Positions 32,345-46,160 of a DNA stretch of 64,000 bases are shown here, piece after piece (position 1 is the first letter of the stretch; each line of letters starts with the position of its first letter). The stretch covers positions 13,980,290 to 14,044,289 of the forward strand of contig OY744609.1 of the NCBI GenBank assembly GCA_963556255.1. Direction: 5' to 3'. The DNA comes from Allolobophora icterica. Taxonomy: Eukaryota; Annelida; Clitellata; Crassiclitellata; Lumbricidae. The notes under the pieces were generated by a model. The model did not search any database and was not told where the DNA came from. It saw nothing but the letters and a program-made list of their open reading frames with translations. Made by a program: the position numbers and the translations under genes.

Positions 32345-33104
32345 CAGGAACGTAACTAGCGTTGGGCTTGTTTGGGGCCTTAAGCCCCCAAACGAAGCTG
32401 AAGCCCCCCTCAAACAAATCAAGCCGTTGTATGCTTACGGCTAAAAATTCGTATGAACACTGTATAAATGTTGCCGTCCATTAAACATATACGCGGTAAT
32501 ATCAGTGATATCGATCTTTCTAAGGAGGTGTTCTTTTAAAGCATTTAAATGCAAGACGTAAATGGGCTTTTCGTGTCAATGCGTTGTCTCAGCTCACATA
32601 ATTATTTCACCGCCGATTAGGAGGGATCGGGTCTCGCGCTCAGGTACACAGCTTGTGTGTGTCTGTCTATCTGTCTCGTTATCTCTGCTGTTCCTGTACG
32701 TCTGTCTACTTGTCGATCTTTCTAAGCAGGTGTTCTTTTAAGGCATTTTAATGCAAGACGTAAATGGGCTTTTCGTGTCAATGCGTTGTCTCAGCTCACA
32801 TAATTATTTCACCGCCGATTAGGAGGGATCGGGTCTCGCTCTTAGGTACACAGCCTGTGTGTGTGTCTGTCTATCTGTCTCGTTATCTCTGCTGTTCCTG
32901 TACGTCTGTCTACTTCCGTGTTTTTTTCAGTTCAACTCGTTGAACTGAAGTTAACATCCAAAACGCATAGTCGTGAGTCATATCGGAGTCATTGGCGGAC
33001 CAATTCCAGCCTTCGTTAACTTTGGCTACACTGTATGCTCCAGATTTGCTAAGAGAAGTTGCTTGAGCCCCCAAACGAAAAGTCCTAGTTACGTACGGTT
33101 GCTG
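32345..33104. mobile_element. hAT-type non-autonomous element, 760 bp
   Basis: Left end CAGGAACGTAACTAGCG, right end complement CAGCAACCGTACGTAACTAG. Target duplication ATGACCCC / ATGATCCC (32337-32344, 33105-33112), 7 of 8. Internally it carries a duplicated block of about 200 bp (32512-32708 and 32711-32920, starting TCGATCTTTCTAAG-AGGTGT). No transposase ORF. Confidence 0.8.
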
Positions 33105-33556
33105 ATGATCCCATCGCCTATCCTGCCCTGTCTTTCCTCTCCCCGAAAAAACCTTTCCTCGAGTCCTTTGGCGGTTGAGTCAGTCTTACCATGGATGCGG
33201 GCCGCACCGGGTGACACATTCAGAGGGAGTGACACCAAAATGACTGTCTAAAAATGTTTGTGCAGAGTTTCAACAGAAATTTAGTATTTATAAATTAACA
33301 ATAACAGACAACAACAAAAACATGTTTTGTAAACCCAGCTTAATGTACTCTATCAGTATCAATTTGCCTAAACCTGAAACTCTATGCTACTTTACTTTTT
33401 TGAACCCTCTAATGCGCTGCGATCAGTGCCGTCATTATACTGTATGGTCTGGTAAGGGCCAAGGGAGGAGGTCCATGGGAGTGACACCGTGGCTTACCGC
33501 ACTGGGTGACACCAACCCTAGTGACACCACTGAGTCTTACCTCGGATAGCCAATCC

Positions 33557-34312
33557 TATACCCCGTGATCGATCGAGTCGAGCTACTACGATCGACTTGG
33601 CTCGGTCGACGATCGACTCGATCGACTTTATCGACTAATCGACCTCTCGTCCACTCGATCGACTTGGCAAATAAACGATCGGCTTGGTCGACTTTGTCGA
33701 CTTGGACTGTAGCCTATACACTCTATAGCCTCTTAATTGGCCAAAATTGCTGCTGACTGTTGCATTCTTATATTCCAGTACCTAAATTACTTATGAATTT
33801 CAATTCCACACTCTCCATCAAACTGTCAAACTGTAATTGACCTGATTGTCCAAAAAATGTAAGCGTAAGTAAGTAAGTAAGTATATTCTTTAATAAGAAG
33901 CACTAGCAAAGAGATTAGCGTCGACATTATTTCAGTTAAAGTGCCTCAAATGAGGGGGATGATGAAGGTAAGTATCCCTGACGCACCAGCCTACACCAAC
34001 AGTATTAAGAGTGTGCACCCTAGCGAGAACATCTAGCATGGAAGATGGGGGCAATGGACCCCTGGGTGCGTGCATTTTAGGCCTATTTCACTAGTCTTGC
34101 TCATAATATTAAAGCTTGGGTGACGTAGCCACCAAAAATAGTAAGTAAAATATTTCAGAGTCGAGTCAAGTCGAGGAAACAACGATCGACTCGACTTGTC
34201 AAAATATTTGATCGACTCGACTTGCAAGTCGATCGACACGGATCGAGTAGAAGATTTTTCGACCGACTCGACTTGGCCGAGTTTCGACCGACTTGATCGA
34301 TCACGGGGTATA
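33557..34312. mobile_element. TCGA-rich palindromic element
   Basis: Inverted ends TATACCCCGTGATCGATC (33557-33574) and GATCGATCACGGGGTATA (34295-34312). Flanking 8-mers GCCAATCC / GCGAATCC match 7 of 8. Inside both ends are dense GATCGACTCGA/CGACTTG units, themselves partly palindromic. The middle includes a GTAAGTAAGTAAGTATATTC segment also found at 43105. Confidence 0.7.
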
Positions 34313-34744
34313 GCGAATCCTTGCTTGGTTAGGTAAACAAGAGATGTGACAATGTGATGCAGTGCAATCCCTGCTGCAACCATATCATCTCGCTTTGCCT
34401 TCGACAAACTGCTGTGGACATGGACACCTTCAGCTGCAGATTTAAGTGTAGGCCTACTATCTGCATGCAGCTATGTGACAATCGTAGGCCTACTTCTCGC
34501 GGCTATTGAATCTTTCAACGGCGTACTTCCTGTTACTGAAACCATCTGATATACATGTAAACGACCGCTTTACAAACTTTTAACTGACCAGCCAGCGTTA
34601 CGTTTTCTAAGCATATTGATTTTTTTATATTTTTAATGGCCAAAAAAGTAGTGGGGCGAAAATACACTCTCGCCCCAGAACCTTGGTGAGAACTGGGGCG
34701 AAAGTCCCTGTTGCCCCCGTGGAGACGGCGCCTATGATAACTTG

Positions 34745-35665
34745 ATTCTATTGAAGTGAATGTACATATTCCTTCGTTAACTGAAGAATTTGAACAATAA
34801 AACACGGTCCTTTTTTGGTCACAGCAATAAATTATGTCTTTGAAAATCTCGCTTTATCAACAGTTCACAGTTTAAAACTTCGCATTAACTTTCTAAAAGT
34901 AAAACTTCACTTCCCAGACGGTCATCACTTCAACTCACGACTCAACTCCGACTGACTCTCCACCACACCGCTTCTCTCTTTCTTCATCTGTTCTTTCTAC
35001 TATTCTACTCTCTTCCCCGCTGTTTCAAGACCCAGGTATCCCCCTGTAAAAGGTAACATCCGACATATTCCGACCCTCCCCGTCCCCCCCCCCCCATAAA
35101 ACTGCGAAGAAAACCTATAGGAATCTAAACAAAATCTCCAGAAAAATACCTAACGATCTTATAACTGACCAACTATTCACCACTTTAGGATCAATCAATT
35201 CAACTAAGTCTTACAAAGGGTCATACTACAGGACGCTAACATGACCATTCACCAACATTCCTGTAGAACTAACAACAACAAACTATTTCAGGCGAACTGA
35301 TGGTCAAAACACATATCAATTTCCTCCAAAGCCATCTGATTCTATTCAAAAGTCGCTTAACCTGTCACAATGGACCAGGCGCAAATTACATTCGAGAACA
35401 TACGAAGCACGTGGAACTAACAACCCTGTTATACAGGTACAACACAGCGACACAGGCTGCCCCAATTATTCAATTCTACACGGCCAGTTGAGTCTACTTT
35501 TTATGGCCTAAGCGTGCACAGAGTAGGCTTGTGTCGTCTTCTATTGTTGAGCCAATGCGACTGGTATGCTGACAATAAACTGCTTTGTGATAGCTGAGGT
35601 ATCTCTAGCATTAGAAATAGACAATGGGGAGTACGTTAGAGATTCTATTTATGAGAAACCTGATA
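34745..35665. other. Intergenic, no gene recognised
   Basis: No supported gene. A plus-strand stretch at 35300-35490 (NGPGANYIREHTKHVELTTL then LYRYNT) has protein-like composition but no family that I recognise. Confidence 0.35.
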
Positions 35666-36081
35666 TAATATAGACAGTGGCGTACCGAAGAGGGGCGGAG
35701 GTAGCGAGTCGCCCCTGGCGGCACTTGTGCAGAGGCTGAAAAACACGGTTGAAGAAAAAAAATGAGTGCATTTTGGATGAAGAATTAAAAAGTAGGAGAG
35801 AAAGAAAGAAAGAAAGAAAAAGAAGGAAAGAAAGAAACCGTCACTTTGGTCAAGTCAGCTTGGCTTCCGTTGATCGTTAGGGGCGGCATCACTCTCAGAG
35901 GCCTACGTTAAACATTAAACAGAATTGCAGGAAAGAAAGCGGAATCGCATTAATTTTATCTAGTAGACCCTAAACTGTAAACAGAGTAACAGACTACAAA
36001 CATCATAGTCTACTTTAAAGCATATTCTCGCTATGCCGCCCTTCATAATCATATTAGCCTATTTAGACAGATCCGCTACTT

Positions 36082-36165
36082 TGGTCTAGAAAGTGGGAGG
36101 TACCAAATTTCGCATTGTTCCAGCTTCGCGACTCTTAAGTAATTATAGCGGCATCGTTTGTATTG
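36082..36165. repeat. Left arm of microsatellite-bearing dispersed repeat (copy 1)
   Basis: GGTCTAGAAAGTGGGAGGTA, CAAATTTCGCATTGTT, AGCTTCGCGACT and GCGGCATCGTTTGTATT match 42329-42412. The right arm of this copy lies at 37750-38095, displaced by the LINE and the octamer/ATG arrays. Confidence 0.75.
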
Positions 36166-36850
36166 TATTATATTGTATTGTACTTTATTTGGGCATTTAT
36201 TGAGCGCTTCTAGCGTGAGAGCCATTCAGAAGCGCTCCCAGTGCGAGAGACCCCGAGCAAGTTTTAAGAAAGGTAAAAAAAGAAAGAGACATTAGCTGAA
36301 GAACGAACGGACGGAGAAAGTTTATTCCAAAGGACCAATGGAAGTAGAAGATCTAGACTGAGCCAGTAAAGTACTGACGCGAGGAACTAAGATCTAGACT
36401 GAGCCAGTGAAGTACTGACACGAGGAACTAGGAGGTTCAAACGATCAGAGGAACGAAGACGACTGAAAGAAGCAGCAGAGTGAGGGCGAAGAATTTAGTC
36501 ACATAAATATTTCGGAGCAAAACCAAGTTGAGCCTTAGAGACAAGGATGAGGACCTTGAATTGGACGCGGGCAGAAAGCGGGAGCCAGTAGAGTTCTTCT
36601 GTCATAAAGATGGGTGATGTGAGAGAATCGAGGAAGACGGGCAATTAGTCTAGCAGCGGCATTGAAAACGGACTGAAGTGGAGCGAGACAGACCTCGGGA
36701 AGACCAATGAGGAGGGAATTGCAGTAGTCAAGTCTAGAGCAGAAAAATGCATGGGCAACTGAGGTGAAAATTGGAGATGAGATAGAGCGACGTATAGCTC
36801 TAAGGCGCCTTAGGTGAAAGTAGGAAGTGCGGGTGAGTTTGGAAATATGT
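36166..36850 (-). pseudogene. CR1-like LINE 3' portion
   Basis: Minus-strand reading with shifts gives SYFHLRRLRAIRRSISSPIF, HAFFCSRLDYCNSLLIGLPE and LQSVFNAAARLIARLPRFSH, parallel to the LINE at 43865-44917. The 3' UTR at 36180-36240 (GGGCATTTATTGAGCGCTTC) resembles 43750-43790. Confidence 0.85.
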
Positions 36851-37224
36851 TCAGTAAAGGTGTCCTAGATCGCAAACGCTACAGACGAGAAAGGGAAAAG
36901 CGGAAACCTTTGAGAGAGCAGAGCAAAGTCAAGTTTCTATATTCGCTGAGCATAATTATAATTATAGGTTTACTGACGATGATGATGATAAAGTTCATTC
37001 GTAAAACACTGTACACCGAAATTCTATGCTTATGAACACTTGCTTAATCATTTAGTTCAGCCTATCACTGTGTCTCTCAATCGAACCTCTACATGTATCT
37101 TCAACTTAATTAAGTGATAAAATTAGGTGTCCCTATTAGCCGGATTTCATCCCTTCTGGGCCTCCCCTTGTGAGCGTATTCATGTAACATGCCAATGTTG
37201 AACTGATGTATGTAATATTGTCGC

Positions 37225-38100
<876 letters not shown>

Positions 38101-39419
38101 CATGTATAGGTATCTAAACAAATTAATGACTTAGAATAAACTTTAATCACAAACTATCAATATCACCACCACGGCCTTTCAGCACTTGTCTAGTCTTCTG
38201 TTTAAAATTAAGTTTAAAATTGATCTTGTTTTCACAGAAAATGACTGCAAGAGTTTGTCATTTGAAATGACCACTTATCCTTTCAACAGAGTTTAGTGAA
38301 TCGTATTCAGTTATTTTCGAATCTCGTTACTCGCAATTAATTTTTGTCCTTTGGCATTTTGCAATAATTAGAATTTTCAATGCAAATCTGGTTCAACAGT
38401 ATGACGAACTTGACGCTAATCGTCTGGAACTCTGAAATTATGCAAGGCCGTCTTATCGTAATCGTGATCGTAATTGTAATCGTAATCTCCAAACTTCTAA
38501 AGCGTCACTCGAAGGCCAAGCGCAGGACACCAGCCTATTCACGAGCGCTACGTCAGATCAGAGGGGGTTTCCAGAGAGTAGTCCAAAAGAGGTCCAAGTC
38601 CGATTTCCAGGATACCAGATCAGTTCCAGATAGTGGTCCAAAAGAGGTCCAAGTCCGATTTCCAGGAGACCAAACCAAATCAAAGGGGGTTTCCAGAGAG
38701 TAGTCAGAAAGATGTCCAAGTCCGATTTCCAGGGCACCAGATCATGAGATATCCAGAGAGTGGTCCAAAAGAGGTCCAAGTCCGATTTCCAGGAGGCCAA
38801 ACCAAATTAAAGGGGGTTACCAGAAAGTAGTCCAAAAGAGGTCCAAGTCCGATTTCCAGGGTACCAGATCAGGAGCGACAGAGCAGCTGTCAAGGCGGGT
38901 GTCGTTTACGGCGAGAAGAATTGGAAGGCGGAGGATCAGATGAGTCAGGGTAGGAGTACTTGAAAAGGTGAGACTTCAGTTTTGAGTGGAAAGCCCGGGG
39001 GTGATGGATAGAGGAACGTGAGGATGAGGATGAAGGACAGGTTGCAATGATGATGGAGGCACTGAGAAACTGCGGAATTCAGAGGGGAGATCATTCCAGA
39101 GGCGTGGTGCTGTGTTGGATATGGCTCGGTTGGAGAACTTGAGGTGAGTAGTGACTGGGGGTCGAGAAAGACTGAGGTAGGACCAGTGGCGGCGCGTGGA
39201 TTTTTCAAAGGTGGTGCGAAGCATCAGTGTGCCGCCCCCCCCCCCCCGTAAGGCGACAGGCCTGTCTAGTAGTCTAGGGAAATTTTGTCTGTGTTGTGTA
39301 TGATAGTAGTTAGCAGTAGCCTAAGCTTTAGCCTAGTATAGAGCACAGCAGATGAAGCAGATCCGCTACCAGTATCACTGCGTACTGCTCACTTAAAGTA
39401 TTTTTAGCATAAGCAAATC

Positions 39420-40270
39420 AAATCAGAGGGGGCTTTCAGAGAGTATAGTCAAAAACAGGTCCGAGTTCAGTTTCTAGAAGGCCAAATCAAATTAGAGTGG
39501 GTCCCCAGAAAGTACTTTAAAAGAGACCCGAGTCCAGTTTCCACGGGGCCAGATCAAGAGAAGAGGCAGAGCTGCTGTCAAGGCGGGTGTCGTTTAGTGC
39601 GAGAAGAATTTGAAGGCGGAGGATCAGATGAGTCAGGTAGTACTTGAAAAGGTGAGATTTCAGTTTTGAATGAAAAGCCAGATGGTGATAGAGGTCCACG
39701 AGGCGCAGAATGAAGGACGGGTTGTAATGATGATGGAGGCACTGAGAAGCTACGGAATTCAGGCGGCAGATCAATACATAGGCGTGGTGCTGTGTTGAAT
39801 ATTGCTCGATTGGAGAACTTGAGATGAGTAGTGACTGGCCGTCAAGAAAGACTGAGATAGGAGGATAATCGGGTGGAGCGCGTTGTCTGAATGGTGAAGA
39901 GATCACTGAGGTACTTGGGCCGGTAATATTGTCGAAAGTTGTAGGTTAGTGTAATATAATGAAGTGGATTGTCTCTGGGATTTTTAACCAATGCAATGAT
40001 TTGAGGATGGGAGTGATATGAAGATGTTTGGGCGTTCTAATGACAGCTCTGGCAAGTGAGATTTGGATAAGTTGCAGACTGGGTGGATTCAAGGTTCAGG
40101 AAGAGGAAACTGCAGTAATCAAGCTTTGAATGAACAACAGAGGTAGCAATGGTGGAGGCAGTTTTATGGTCGAGCATGGGCCGGATGCGTCGGAGGTCAC
40201 GAATGTGCATGAAAGAGGAGTGCGGGAGGTTGGAGGTGTGGCTAGAGAAGGAGAGGTGCGCATCAAAAGT
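39420..40270 (-). pseudogene. Second L2-like LINE fragment, inside the hAT element
   Basis: Minus strand: FMHIRDLRRIRPMLDHKTAS, STRLSSYLSLS, VTTHLKFSNRAIFNTAPRL and the AAATCAGAGGGGGCTTTCAG 3' UTR. Several frameshifts. It is closely related to the surrounding LINE copy. Confidence 0.85.
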
Positions 40271-40318
40271 AATACCACATCATCAATATAATCAAGCGCA
40301 ATCATTATTTCAAGAAAC

Positions 40319-40710
40319 CAGCAGAGCGTAGCTAGGGGTGCAGAGGGTACATGTGTCCACGGGCGCCAAGGGAAGCGGCGCCAAAATGCGGGTTAAGATA
40401 AATAATTTTACTCTTAATTTTCATGCAGCTTTAACTAATTTATCCAAATAAATTTAAATGATTTAATTTTGGAGCCCCAAATGTATCCAGTTACATTCAT
40501 ATTACTTACAAACCAATTCTCATGTTTGATTGTGGCGCCCCGATCAGCAATAAGGTGCAACATGCATGTGCTATCTGCATTTTTCATATTTTATTTAATT
40601 AAAATTAAAATTGCCATTCTGTTATTTGGAAAATGTTAAGTTGTAAAACGTGGTGGGGCGCCAAATTCATAGTTCGTCCTCGGGCTCAAAATATCCTAGC
40701 TATGCCGCTG
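40319..40710. mobile_element. hAT-type MITE, 392 bp
   Basis: Left end CAGCAGAGCGTAGCTAGG, right end complement CAGCGGCATAGCTAGG. Target duplication CAAGAAAC / CTAGAAAC (7 of 8) at 40311-40318 and 40711-40718. Confidence 0.85.
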
Positions 40711-41769
40711 CTAGAAACTATAGGCTTAAAATGATCTAAATCAATTTAAAACTAAGAAATACATTGAAACTCGCATGAACAGTGAAGATTTACAATCCAC
40801 TGAATTACGATATTAAAGTTTCATTGAAATTTCTAACAATGAATTACGTAATAACTCCAAGGGAAACACTACGAAAAAATATTCCAGGTAGTCAAAGTGC
40901 CGCCCCCCTCAAGTGGCCGCCCGGTGCGACCGCACCCCTTTGCACCCCCTACGCGCCGCCACTGGGTAGGACGATGATCGGGTGGAGCGGGTTGTCTGAA
41001 TGGTAAAGAGATCACGGAGGTACTTGGGCTGGGAATATTGTAGGGAGTTGTAGGTCAGTGATAGATCTTTGAAGTGGATTCGCTCTGGGATTTTTAACCA
41101 ATGGAGTGATTTGAGGACGGGAGTGATATGATGATGTTTTGGCGTTCTAGTGACAGCTCTGGCTAGTGAGTTTTGGATAAGCTGTAGGAGCTTGATTTGA
41201 GTGGATTCAAGGTTGAGGAAAAGAGAATTGCAGTAATCAAGCTTTGAATGAACAATGGAGGTTGCAATGGTGGAGGCAGTTTTAAGGTCGAGCATGGGTC
41301 TTATGCGTCGGAGGTCACGAATGTGCATGAAGCAGGAGCTGTGTCTACGGCCTACGAAACTTTCAGGGGTCTACGAAAGTCTGGAAATCTGAAAATAAGA
41401 TATTGAATGATTAACCGGGAAAACGGAAAAACGACAATTGTAAATAACAGCAGATTCAAATTTAATAACTACTAGCTGTCCTAACCCGTGAAAAATCACG
41501 GTATATAAAAAACAATTATTATTGCAGTGATAACAATAACGTCATATTATAGGCCTATAGCCGTCGTCAAGACAACCGTCAAGACAACCGTCGCCAAGGC
41601 GGCAGTATAGTGACGTCACAATAGTGTTTGTTTACGGGACAGACAGACAGACAGACGTACAACGGTTATTATGTAAGTTGATTGTATTGAAACTGGGTGC
41701 GTTCGTGAATCATGATTAAACACGACGTCAAGAAATAATGTGAATGCGTTTAGCTTTAATGCAGAGTTG

Positions 41770-41995
41770 GCAGTTGAGTAATCGTAATCGTAATCGTAAT
41801 CTCCAAACGTCTAAAGCGCCACTCGAAGGCCAAGCGCATGGCACCAGCTTATTCGCGAACGCTGCGTCAAATCAGAGGGGTTTCCAAAGAGTAGCCAAGA
41901 GGAAGTCCAAGTCCGGTTACCATGGGGGCAGGTCAAGAGAGGAGGCAGATCAGCCGTTAAGGCGGGTATCGCAAAGACTGTTAAATAACTACAGT
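41770..41995 (-). mobile_element. L2-like LINE 3' UTR fragment
   Basis: Shares AATCGTAATCTCCAAAC-TCT, AAAGCGCCACTCGAAGGCCA and TCAGAGGGGTTTCCA-AGAGT with 38480-38590. Confidence 0.75.
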
Positions 41996-42328
41996 GGCGC
42001 CCATTGATTCTATATTTGGCACCATATATCTGAAGGGACGTAACAAAGGCCTTTATTCTCTAAATGTTAACCTATAATGACAATAGACTTTTCGATAATT
42101 GAAGTGACGTAACACTAAAAACTAAAACTACTAAATAATGTGTTTCATAATTGAAGTGACGCAACAATAGGCCTTTGGTTTTAAATTAAATCTCATACAA
42201 TCAACGTGTTTCATAATTAAAGTGAAGTAAAAAGGGCCTTTTTTCTTAAAATTTAAATTTACTAATAAACACTTGTTTCGTAATTGAAATGATGTAATAA
42301 TAGGCTTTTATTCCAGGGAGGTTTACTT

Positions 42329-42940
<612 letters not shown>

Positions 42941-43383
42941 CAAATGGGAGATCGTTTTCGTTGATGAGTTGACCGTTACGCACATTGATCGGTGATGAGT
43001 TTGGGTCTACGAATGCAAACGTGCCTAGGACCTACGTATGACGACCTTAAAACGGCCCTGGGATAATGAAATTCGAAGTCTTCGACGTCACATTTGGAGT
43101 TAAGTAAGTAAGTAAGTATATTCTTTATTACATCATTAGCAAACGCACAATGGGACAGAAGCTCAAAGCATTGGTTGTAAAACATTGAAAAATCGAAATA
43201 AAAATTCTAAAATAAGTAAATGATTAAGCAAGTGTTTTCTTATCATTTATCAGAAATCTGGCAATGCAACCCTTCCCTGTCAAAGGATCATGTCCCAGTA
43301 GTCACAATCTCTTAAAATATGCACTGGGGCCCATCCCTATGGAACTCCCTCCCCTTGGTACTGCGTGGGACCCTATACTTACT

Positions 43384-43439
43384 AGCTTCTCTCTCTGTCT
43401 CTCTGTCTCTCTCTGTCTCACTCTCTCTCTGTCTCTCTC

Positions 43440-43476
<37 letters not shown>

Positions 43477-43535
43477 GTCTGTCTGTCTCCCTCCCTTTCT
43501 CTTTCTCTTTCTCTCTTTCTCTATGTTGTTCATTG
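43384..43535. repeat. (TCTC/TCTG)n pyrimidine tract
   Basis: About 150 bp of CTCTCTCTGTCT-type pyrimidine repeats. ORFs over it (Ser/Leu/Val or Arg/Glu rich) are artefacts. Confidence 0.95.
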
Positions 43536-43739
43536 TTTAAAGTCCCAGATACCATAGCATAATGATCGAGACGCGATTGAAAATTTGGCAATGCTGTCTT
43601 TTGAAAGAGAGACGGCTGAAACAATTAACTTTGATGACGTCATCAACGATTTTACAGTCATAAAAGCTCGGAAGATAACGTTAATAGCATAAGGATAATA
43701 TGGTAATTATAGCGTAATATCTAGGCTATGAGTATTGTA

Positions 43740-44930
43740 TTGTATCTAGAAATTTATAAAGCGCCTGTCGCAAAATAACTATTCAGAGGCACTCTCAGCA
43801 TAGAATCCCCGCGGAAACAAAAATGCCTTTAGGGAACGCGAGACCGATGAGGAAAAGCCAGTCATTAGTTTGGCCCTGAGCAGAGGGGGAGATCATTCCA
43901 CATCGTGGGACCCACTAGGCCTACAGCAAACGCCTGGTGCTGGGCCAAGGCAGTTTTAGCCCTGGGAACAAAAAGATCAAGTCGATTTACAGAGCGCAAT
44001 GAGCGAGAAGAAGATGCAGATAGCGGTTTTCGCAGATAGTTCAAGAGATATTTCGGGGCAGTAGGCTGCTGAGATTTAGAGACAAGGAATAGGATCTTAT
44101 AACGGATGCGCGCAGCAATAGGGAGCCAGTGAAGGACATCAAGCATGTAAGCAGAAATATGGGCAAACCGGGGGAGTCGAGCGATGAGCCTGGCAGAAGC
44201 ATTTGGAACAGATTGAAGGGGGGAGAGACGCTGCTTGGGGAGACCCATGAGGAGCGAGTTGCAGTAGTCCAAGCGTGAGCAGACAAATGCGTGAACTATG
44301 GTGGTAAAGACAGAAGGTGAGACCGAGCGTCTGATGGCCCTGAGACGCCTCAGTTGAAAGAAGCAGGAGCGAGTCATGATGGAGATATGCTCTGTGAATG
44401 TGAGGGAGGAGTCAAGTGTGACACCAAAGTCGCGAACGGTGGAAGAGTAGGTGTAAGCAGGAAATTTCTCAGACAGCAATGGAAAGTTGAGTTTAGCAAG
44501 CTGCTGTCTAGTCCCAAACCAGATTAATTGAGTCTTAGCAGTGTTTAGGGAGAGACGGTTAGTTGACATCCAGTAGTGAAGGTCAGAGACAAGATGGTCA
44601 ACGGAGGAAACAAGGGAGAGTTGATCAGTTGACGGACCATGTACAAAAGCCTGAGCATCATCTGCATAAAGATGGCCATTTGCCTCATGTTTAGTAAATA
44701 GAGACGGGATATCAGCAGTGAAGAGGATGTATAGGATGGGACCGAGCACCGAGCCTTGGGGAACACCAAATTCAACCTCTGTCCACTGATTCCTGGTTTC
44801 ACCGAGGACAACCAAGTGTGAGCTGTCAGAGAGGTATGATTTAAACCAAAGAAGAGGAACACCAGAAAGGCCACAGGACAGTTCCAGTTGCTGAAGTAGG
44901 ATCTCATGGTCAACCATGTCAAACGCTGAT
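43740..44930 (-). mobile_element. CR1-like LINE, 5' truncated, C-terminal half of RT
   Basis: Minus-strand ORF of 350 aa (44917-43865). It begins within the RT domain after the first catalytic motif (MVDHEILLQQLELSCG), then FGVPQGSVLGPILYILFTAD, the YADD box in HLYADDAQAFVHG, and the thumb-like SRLDYCNSLLMGLPKQRLSP. It ends with the RLDLFVPRAKTALAQHQAF and GPTMWNDLP C-terminal blocks. The frame is open to its end, so it is relatively young, though truncated. The 3' UTR to about 43740 contains AATTTATAAAGCGCCTGTCG. Confidence 0.9.
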
Positions 44931-45160
44931 GAGTGTACACATCACAGCTAGTCAGCGTCAGTCGCAAGTCATGCAATAAAATGTTTTATTATCTAATAAA
45001 ATAAATTTCAGTAAGTTGAAAATGTAGCCTATAGCTAAAACGAAAATTACAAACTACAGTGAAAAGCGAAAATTCCAGAAAGGCTATGAACTGTATAAAT
45101 GCATGCAGTCATGCAATATCTTCGGGAAAATAGCATATCGAAAATTAAGTGCCCAAGGGC

Positions 45161-45478
45161 GGCACTTTGGACCCTGCCTCCGCGGGCGCCATTTGAGCTC
45201 CGTACGCCACTGAATATAGAGAGCCCTAGTATTTGTTTGTACACGTTTGTGGCAGCTTTTGCATGCATGATTGAGCTGTGTTACTAACGTGTCGAATGCG
45301 ACAGAAAACAGTCTACAATGGCACTTTGGACCCTGCCTCCGCGGGCGCCATTTGAGCTCCGTACGCCACTGAATATAGAGAGCCCTAGTATTTGTTTGTA
45401 CACGTTTGTGGCAGCTTTTGCATGCATGATTGAGCTGTGTTACTAACGTGTCGAATGCGACAGAAAACAGTCTACAAT
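45161..45478. repeat. 159-bp tandem duplication across a hAT terminus
   Basis: Units 45161-45319 and 45320-45478 look identical. Each contains the last 52 bp of the large hAT element, the AATATAGA target duplication and about 107 bp of flank, so the duplication happened after the transposon inserted. Confidence 0.95.
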
Positions 45479-45664
45479 GGCCGTAGGCCTATCCTTATGC
45501 AGGAGCGACTATCTTTCTAATCTAAAATAATTAGACGTTTTTTTCAGCACCGTAATTTCAGTAAGCTAAAAGAAGTTTTTTTTTAAATTACACCGTCATT
45601 CAAATACACTGCGTAACATAGGATGGTCGGTTCGAAGTGACAGAGCAACCACTATTGGTTAACA

Positions 45665-46160
45665 GTTTGAAAGGTCCAATGAATTAATTAATCTAATTGA
45701 AGCTGACATAACAAATGCAACAAAGATAAAGCTCTTGAGAACAGTGGTTTGGCCGGTGGCCTTATACGGCTGTGAGAGCTGGACGCTGAGGAAGGAGGAG
45801 GAGAGGAGAATAGAAGCGTTTGAGATGAAATGTCTAAGGATGATCATGCAAATATCGTGGATGGAAAAGCGGACAAATGAATGGGTGCTGGAGGCTGCGG
45901 CCGTGGAGAGGAATTTGCTGAGAACAGTAAAAGAAAGGAAAAATGATCTATTTTGGACATATCATGAGAAGGGAGGGAACATGTATAGAGAAGGAGATCA
46001 TACAGGGCACGATTCCAGGGGATCGAAAAAGGGGAAGACCGAGAACGAAGTGGCTGGATAACATAAAGGAATGGACTGGGTTGACACTGGAAGAAATGCT
46101 AAGGCCGACTCTCGAATCGAGGATGGCTAGGAACAGAACAGAACAGAATTGAAGCTAAAA
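45665..46160 (+). pseudogene. RTE-like LINE ORF2 C-terminal fragment
   Basis: ALYGCESWTLRKEEERRIEA, FEMKCLRMIMQISWMEKRTN, then after a frameshift near 45955 FGHIMRREGTCIEKEIIQGT and GDRKRGRPRTKWLDNIKEWT. These are the classic C-terminal blocks of RTE-type LINEs. It ends RTEQN-stop at 46150. Confidence 0.9.

Larger units (their letters stand above)
32271..34736. mobile_element. Probable hAT-type element with nested insertions
   Basis: Left end CATAGACGCCGACT, right end (complement) CATAGGCGCCGTCT. Flanking 8-mers ACAGCTTG (32263-32270) and ATAACTTG (34737-34744) agree at 6 of 8. It encloses 32345-33104 and 33557-34312. Moderate support because the target duplication is imperfect. Confidence 0.5.
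39184..40964. mobile_element. hAT-type element inside the L2 copy
   Basis: Left end CAGTGGCGGCGCGTGG, right end complement CAGTGGCGGCGCGTAG. A perfect 8-bp target duplication GGTAGGAC lies at 39176-39183 and 40965-40972, and joining the two sides restores the LINE alignment. It carries a second L2 fragment (39420-40270) and a smaller hAT MITE. No transposase. Confidence 0.93.
38455..41338 (-). mobile_element. L2-like LINE 3' portion split by a hAT element
   Basis: Minus strand. 41338-40965 encodes MHIRDLRRIRPMLDLKTAST, SKLDYCNSLFLNLESTQIKL and LQYSQPKYLRDLFTIQTTRS. The reading resumes at 39183 with LSLSRPPVTTHLKFSNRAIS and LWNDLPSEFRSF. A 3' UTR with about five 60-65-bp tandem units (38570-38870, GTCCAAAAGAGGTCCAAGTC) follows, then a (TTACGA)n-type tail at 38455-38490. 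Open reading is lost upstream, so it is 5' truncated. Confidence 0.85.

Noticed and set aside
38570..38870. Regular about 64-bp repeats that could suggest a CRISPR-like array
   Set aside because: The organism is eukaryotic, and the repeats are imperfect tandem units in a LINE 3' UTR without unique spacers or cas genes.
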